Source: CBCXVS01 sp965178525 (GTDB taxonomy: Bacteria; Tectomicrobia; Entotheonellia; Entotheonellales; Entotheonellaceae). From it: a DNA stretch of 9,849 bases. The notes below the pieces were generated by a model. It made no database searches, was not told the DNA's origin, and was given only the letters and a program-made list of their open reading frames with translations. Below, in pieces: positions 7,706-9,849 of the stretch (positions within the stretch are counted from its first letter, which is position 1; every line of letters starts with the position of its first letter). The position numbers and the translations under genes were made by a program. The stretch spans positions 1 to 9,849 of the forward strand of contig CBCXVS010000284.1 of NCBI GenBank assembly GCA_965178525.1, read 5' to 3'.

Positions 7706-7721
7706 TCGCAAGCGCTTGCGA
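7706..7721. promoter_or_regulatory. Perfect 16-bp palindrome, LacI-family operator type
   Basis: TCGCAAGCGCTTGCGA is exactly self-complementary. The AAGCGCTT core with a central CG step is typical of operators bound by LacI/GalR family regulators (established knowledge of the family). It lies in the divergent region between the MmgE/PrpD gene and the small membrane protein gene, centred about 72 bases upstream of the predicted MmgE/PrpD transcription start and about 130 upstream of that of the plus-strand gene. No LacI-type regulator is encoded in this window. Confidence 0.5.
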
Positions 7722-7807
7722 CCATGGTGTGGCGTATGCCGTCCAGAGTGCTTGATGGCGTATCCGACACACGGGCCTCTATAGACAAACGGCCAGGATA
7801 TGTACAG

Positions 7808-7836
7808 TTGCGACGGCCGCAAGATCTGTGTATCAT
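7808..7836 (+). promoter_or_regulatory. Candidate sigma-70 promoter for the small membrane protein
   Basis: TTGCGA (7808-7813), a 17-bp spacer and TATCAT (7831-7836, five of six to consensus). Transcription would begin near 7843, about 41 bases before the GTG start at 7884. Confidence 0.5.
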
Positions 7837-7871
7837 AGCCACATTGTCTCACAGATGTTCACAGGCTAGCT

Positions 7872-7876
7872 GGAGG
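7872..7876 (+). promoter_or_regulatory. Ribosome binding site for a GTG start
   Basis: GGAGG seven bases before the GTG at 7884. It is the main evidence for the non-ATG start of the small membrane protein; the next in-frame ATG would remove the membrane segment. Confidence 0.75.
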
Positions 7877-7883
7877 ACATAGT

Positions 7884-8357
7884 GTGATATTCGTTGTGCT
7901 GCTTCGTATCGTGCTCGTGGTGGTAGCTCTCTGGGTGCTCTGGAGGCTCTACATAGTCGTGTTCCCAGCGCGGCGAGCGCCGCAGGCACGCGAACAAGAT
8001 GGGTGGGGAGAGGTGCTCGAAGCGATTGACGAGTTGCCCGAGACAACTGAGCCTCATCCCCGTGTCCAGGATCAGGGGCAACCGTTACAGCCTCAACCCC
8101 AGCGGTCAGATGGCACGGTGTCACAAGCCACCATCGAGGCCGTTATCGTTCATGAGGCAGAGAGCGCCCTGTCTCTCATCAGAATGGGTGACGAGCACAA
8201 ACGCCTCGCCGCTTATCACGAGATTACGACATACGAAAAGCTCTGCACCATTGCCGATTGTCATATCAGCGAGGCGACGTGGAAAAAAATCGCCGCCATT
8301 CGACACCAAGCCTGGGAAATCCTTCATCCGCCTGAGAGACATGAAGAAGCGGGGTAA
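7884..8357 (+). CDS. Small membrane-anchored protein of unknown function
   Basis: 157 residues, no family recognised. It starts with GTG, preceded by a strong GGAGG at 7872-7876 with seven bases of spacing, and a promoter-like sequence lies upstream, so it is likely a real gene. Residues 2-27 form one hydrophobic helix (FVVLLRIVLVVVALWVLW), followed by a basic stretch PARRAPQAR, which predicts N-out/C-in topology with the rest in the cytoplasm. A Glu/Gln/Pro-rich linker covers about 40-80. The C-terminal part (about 83-147) looks helical, with IEAVIVHEAESALSLIRM, KLCTIADCHISEATWKKI and IRHQAWEIL, and carries two cysteines. It could be a scaffold or regulator attached to the inner membrane; that is a guess. 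It converges on the CoA-transferase gene and shares no operon with its neighbours. Confidence 0.78.
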   Translation: MIFVVLLRIVLVVVALWVLWRLYIVVFPARRAPQAREQDGWGEVLEAIDELPETTEPHPRVQDQGQPLQPQPQRSDGTVSQATIEAVIVHEAESALSLIRMGDEHKRLAAYHEITTYEKLCTIADCHISEATWKKIAAIRHQAWEILHPPERHEEAG

Positions 8358-8373
8358 AACCTACTGTCCTTGT

Positions 8374-8389
8374 GAGCACGGCGTTGCTC
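8374..8389. terminator. Weak hairpin between convergent genes
   Basis: GAGCA, a six-base loop, then TGCTC, inside the 68-base gap between the stops of the small membrane protein (+) and the CoA-transferase (-). The stem is only 5 bp and no T-run follows on either strand, so intrinsic termination is doubtful. Confidence 0.2.
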
Positions 8390-8425
8390 GACGGCTCCAC
8401 ATTTTCGAACAGCGCCGACCCGTGT

Positions 8426-9720
8426 TTACACCCCAATATACGTATCCCCGATGTGTCCTGCTTGGCGTAAGCGCTCAATTTCCACATCGCTCATCCCCAG
8501 GACGTTGTGATACACGTCGTCATTATGCTCCCCGAGGCAACAGGCCGCACGACGTATGCTGCCAGGCGTGATGGACATCTTCCATTGCATGCCCGGATAG
8601 CGATGCGTGCCACTATCGCGTTGCGTCACGGTTTCAAAAAAACCGCGGGCATTGAGGTGGGGATCCGCATACGCATCCGGTTCCTTTAACACCATGCCGG
8701 CGGCCACGCCACGGGCTTGCAGATGCGCCATGGCGTGACGGGCCTCTTGCGTACACGTCCAGGCCGCGAGGTGACGGTCGAGATCATCCTGATGCTGCAG
8801 ACGCCCGGCCAGCGTGGCGAGTGTTTCCTGCCTGGCCCACGCCGGATTCCCGAGGGCTTGGCACAACTGCCGCCATTCGGCATCGGTGGCCACGGCGAGC
8901 ACGAGCCAGCTGTCTTCGCCCTGGCAGGGGTAGCAGTTGTGCGGCGCCATGGCCGGGTGGCGATTGCCCATGGGCTGTGCGTCGCGGCCATTCATCGCCG
9001 CATCCATAAAAAACTCGCCGAGGTGAGGCATCATGTTTTCGGCCTGCGAAAAATCGATGAGTTGTCCCTGCCCGGTGCGTTGCCGATGATGCAGGGCACA
9101 GAGCGCGGCAAAGGCGCCACCCGCGCCACTGGCGCCATCCATATAGAATACCGGCGTGCTGGTCGTGAGGGGCTCATCGGCATAGCCGCGCACGGCGGTG
9201 AAGCCGCAGAGGGCTTCCACATTACTGCCAAAGCCTTGGAAGGCGCGGTAGGGGCCTGTACGGCCGAAGCCGGGCATCGAGACGTAAATGATGTCGGCTT
9301 TGATGGCCCGCGCGGTGTCGTAATCTAACCCCAGTTTGGCCATCACGTCGAGCGCATTATTTTCGATCATGACATCGCTGAGCGCGATGAGACGGTGCGC
9401 GATCGCTTGCCCTCGGGACGCGTGAGGTCGACGGTCATGCTGAGTTTATTGCGGGCGTGTACGTTGAACATCGGGTGACGGTTCCAGGGGCGCTCACCGG
9501 GATCCCAATTGGGATAGCCACCGAGCAGATGCGAGGCGTTGGCGATCATCGCTTCCGGCGGGCGTGGCGTCAAGCCGCGCGTGGTGCTGGGGAAGTGCTG
9601 CAGAGACTCGATGCGGATCACTTCCGCACCGTAATCGGCCAACATCATCGTGGCATAGGGACCGGCCCATACCACGGTAAAATCGAGGACGCGAATCCCG
9701 TTAAGCGGTAAAGGAGGCAT
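8426..9720 (-). pseudogene. CaiB/BaiF family III CoA-transferase, disrupted by a single-base frameshift
   Basis: The N-terminal 105 residues (start 9720, LPLNGIRVLDFTVVWAG, GAEVIRIES, NKLSMTVDLTRPEGK) are in one frame and the remainder (VSMPGFGRTGPY, FYMDGASGAGG, RQRTGQGQLIDFSQAE) in another. Adding one C on the plus strand at 9405-9407 restores RPEGKAIAHRLIALSDVMIENN and a protein of about 431 residues, normal for the family. The candidate catalytic aspartate is in YMDG (codon 9137-9139), as in formyl-CoA transferase. Intact relatives move CoA between carboxylic acids, or racemise 2-methylacyl-CoA. The start at 9720 has AAGGAA six bases upstream; a GTG at 9757 would add 13 atypical residues. 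Without correction translation ends at 9367. All motifs on both sides are preserved, so this is a very recent mutation or a sequencing error. Confidence 0.88.
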
Positions 9721-9849
9721 GCGTGATTCCTTCTTTGTTCCGTTGTCATCGGCCGACACGTTTTAACACGTACCCCGAATGGCCTTAAGTGAAGCTCTAA
9801 CTGCTGGTCGTGTCAACGGTTGACCCAACACATGAGGGGGTTTTGTCAT
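9721..9849 (-). promoter_or_regulatory. Upstream region of the CoA-transferase gene with -35 box and dyad
   Basis: Reading the minus strand, a perfect TTGACA (9811-9816) is followed after 17 bp by TTCACT (9788-9793), which matches the -10 consensus at only three of six positions. The -35 is overlapped by a 6+1+6 dyad, GTCAAC-G-GTTGAC on the plus strand (9812-9824), a position where a bound repressor would block RNA polymerase. ACACGT occurs twice, ten bases apart (9756-9761 and 9766-9771), in the presumed leader. No other gene is evident before the right edge. Confidence 0.35.
9727..9732 (-). promoter_or_regulatory. Ribosome binding site of the CoA-transferase gene
   Basis: AAGGAA on the minus strand, six bases before the ATG at 9720, where the family N-terminus MPPLPLNGIRVLDF begins. 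Confidence 0.65.

Larger units (their letters stand above)
7582..7883. other. Divergent intergenic region between MmgE/PrpD and the small membrane protein
   Basis: About 300 bases without a convincing gene. It holds a candidate promoter for each flanking gene (7649-7677 minus, 7808-7836 plus), the 16-bp palindrome at 7706-7721, and both ribosome binding sites. The reading frames that cross it are extensions or shadows of neighbouring genes. Confidence 0.7.

Noticed and set aside
8717..9328. Plus-strand 203-residue frame opposite the CoA-transferase
   Set aside because: Lies completely opposite conserved CaiB/BaiF coding sequence and resembles no protein.
9400..9410. Programmed ribosomal frameshift in the CoA-transferase
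   Set aside because: No slippery heptamer or stimulatory structure is visible, and the family is not known to use frameshifting; a base deletion or sequencing error is simpler.
9721..9759. GTG start at 9757-9759 adding 13 residues to the CoA-transferase
   Set aside because: The ATG at 9720 has AAGGAA at correct spacing and begins the family consensus directly.
9763..9849. 28-codon minus-strand frame from ATG at 9849
   Set aside because: Very short, overlaps the candidate promoter and dyad, and has no visible ribosome site in the window.

Overview
The window is bacterial DNA, mostly GC-rich with dense coding. It carries three metabolic genes on the minus strand and two unrelated genes on the plus strand placed between them. 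The mix of class III aminotransferase, MmgE/PrpD and CaiB/BaiF families, plus a giant thrombospondin-3-repeat surface protein ending in a CFIATAAYGS-type C-terminal domain, suggests a Gram-negative bacterium with a large genome and broad carboxylate metabolism, such as an uncultured proteobacterial or Tectomicrobia/Entotheonella-like lineage. That placement is inference from gene families; no rRNA or phylogenetic marker is present.

Layout, left to right. 1-1155 (-): 5' part of a glutamate-1-semialdehyde aminomutase-like PLP enzyme, running off the left edge. 1156-1579: divergent intergenic region that changes abruptly into an AT-rich island (46 G+C in the 240 bases 1321-1560, about 19%). 1580-6220 (+): a 1546-residue secreted, calcium-binding-repeat protein with a polyproline hinge, DUF11-like and Ig-like modules, and a C-terminal CFI box, membrane segment and basic tail. 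6217-7581 (-): an intact MmgE/PrpD family protein, whose stop codon overlaps the stop of the giant gene in a shared TTAA. 7582-7883: divergent regulatory region with a candidate sigma-70 promoter for each flanking gene and a perfect 16-bp palindrome of LacI-operator type. 7884-8357 (+): a small protein of unknown function with an N-terminal membrane anchor and a GTG start. 8426-9720 (-): a CaiB/BaiF family III CoA-transferase broken by one missing base near 9406. 9721-9849: its upstream region, with a TTGACA -35 hexamer overlapped by a dyad.

How the genes may work together. A CoA-transferase, an MmgE/PrpD lyase/epimerase and an aminotransferase on one strand look like a small carboxylate or amino-acid catabolic set, but each has its own upstream region and opposite-strand genes separate them, so they are not one operon. 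The substrate cannot be read from the sequence. The giant surface protein and the small membrane protein show no evident link to that metabolism. No tRNA, rRNA, CRISPR array, transposase or phage gene was seen. The least explained items are the C-terminal anchor architecture of the giant protein, the AT-rich island covering its promoter and signal peptide, the uncharacterised small membrane protein, and the 16-bp palindrome.
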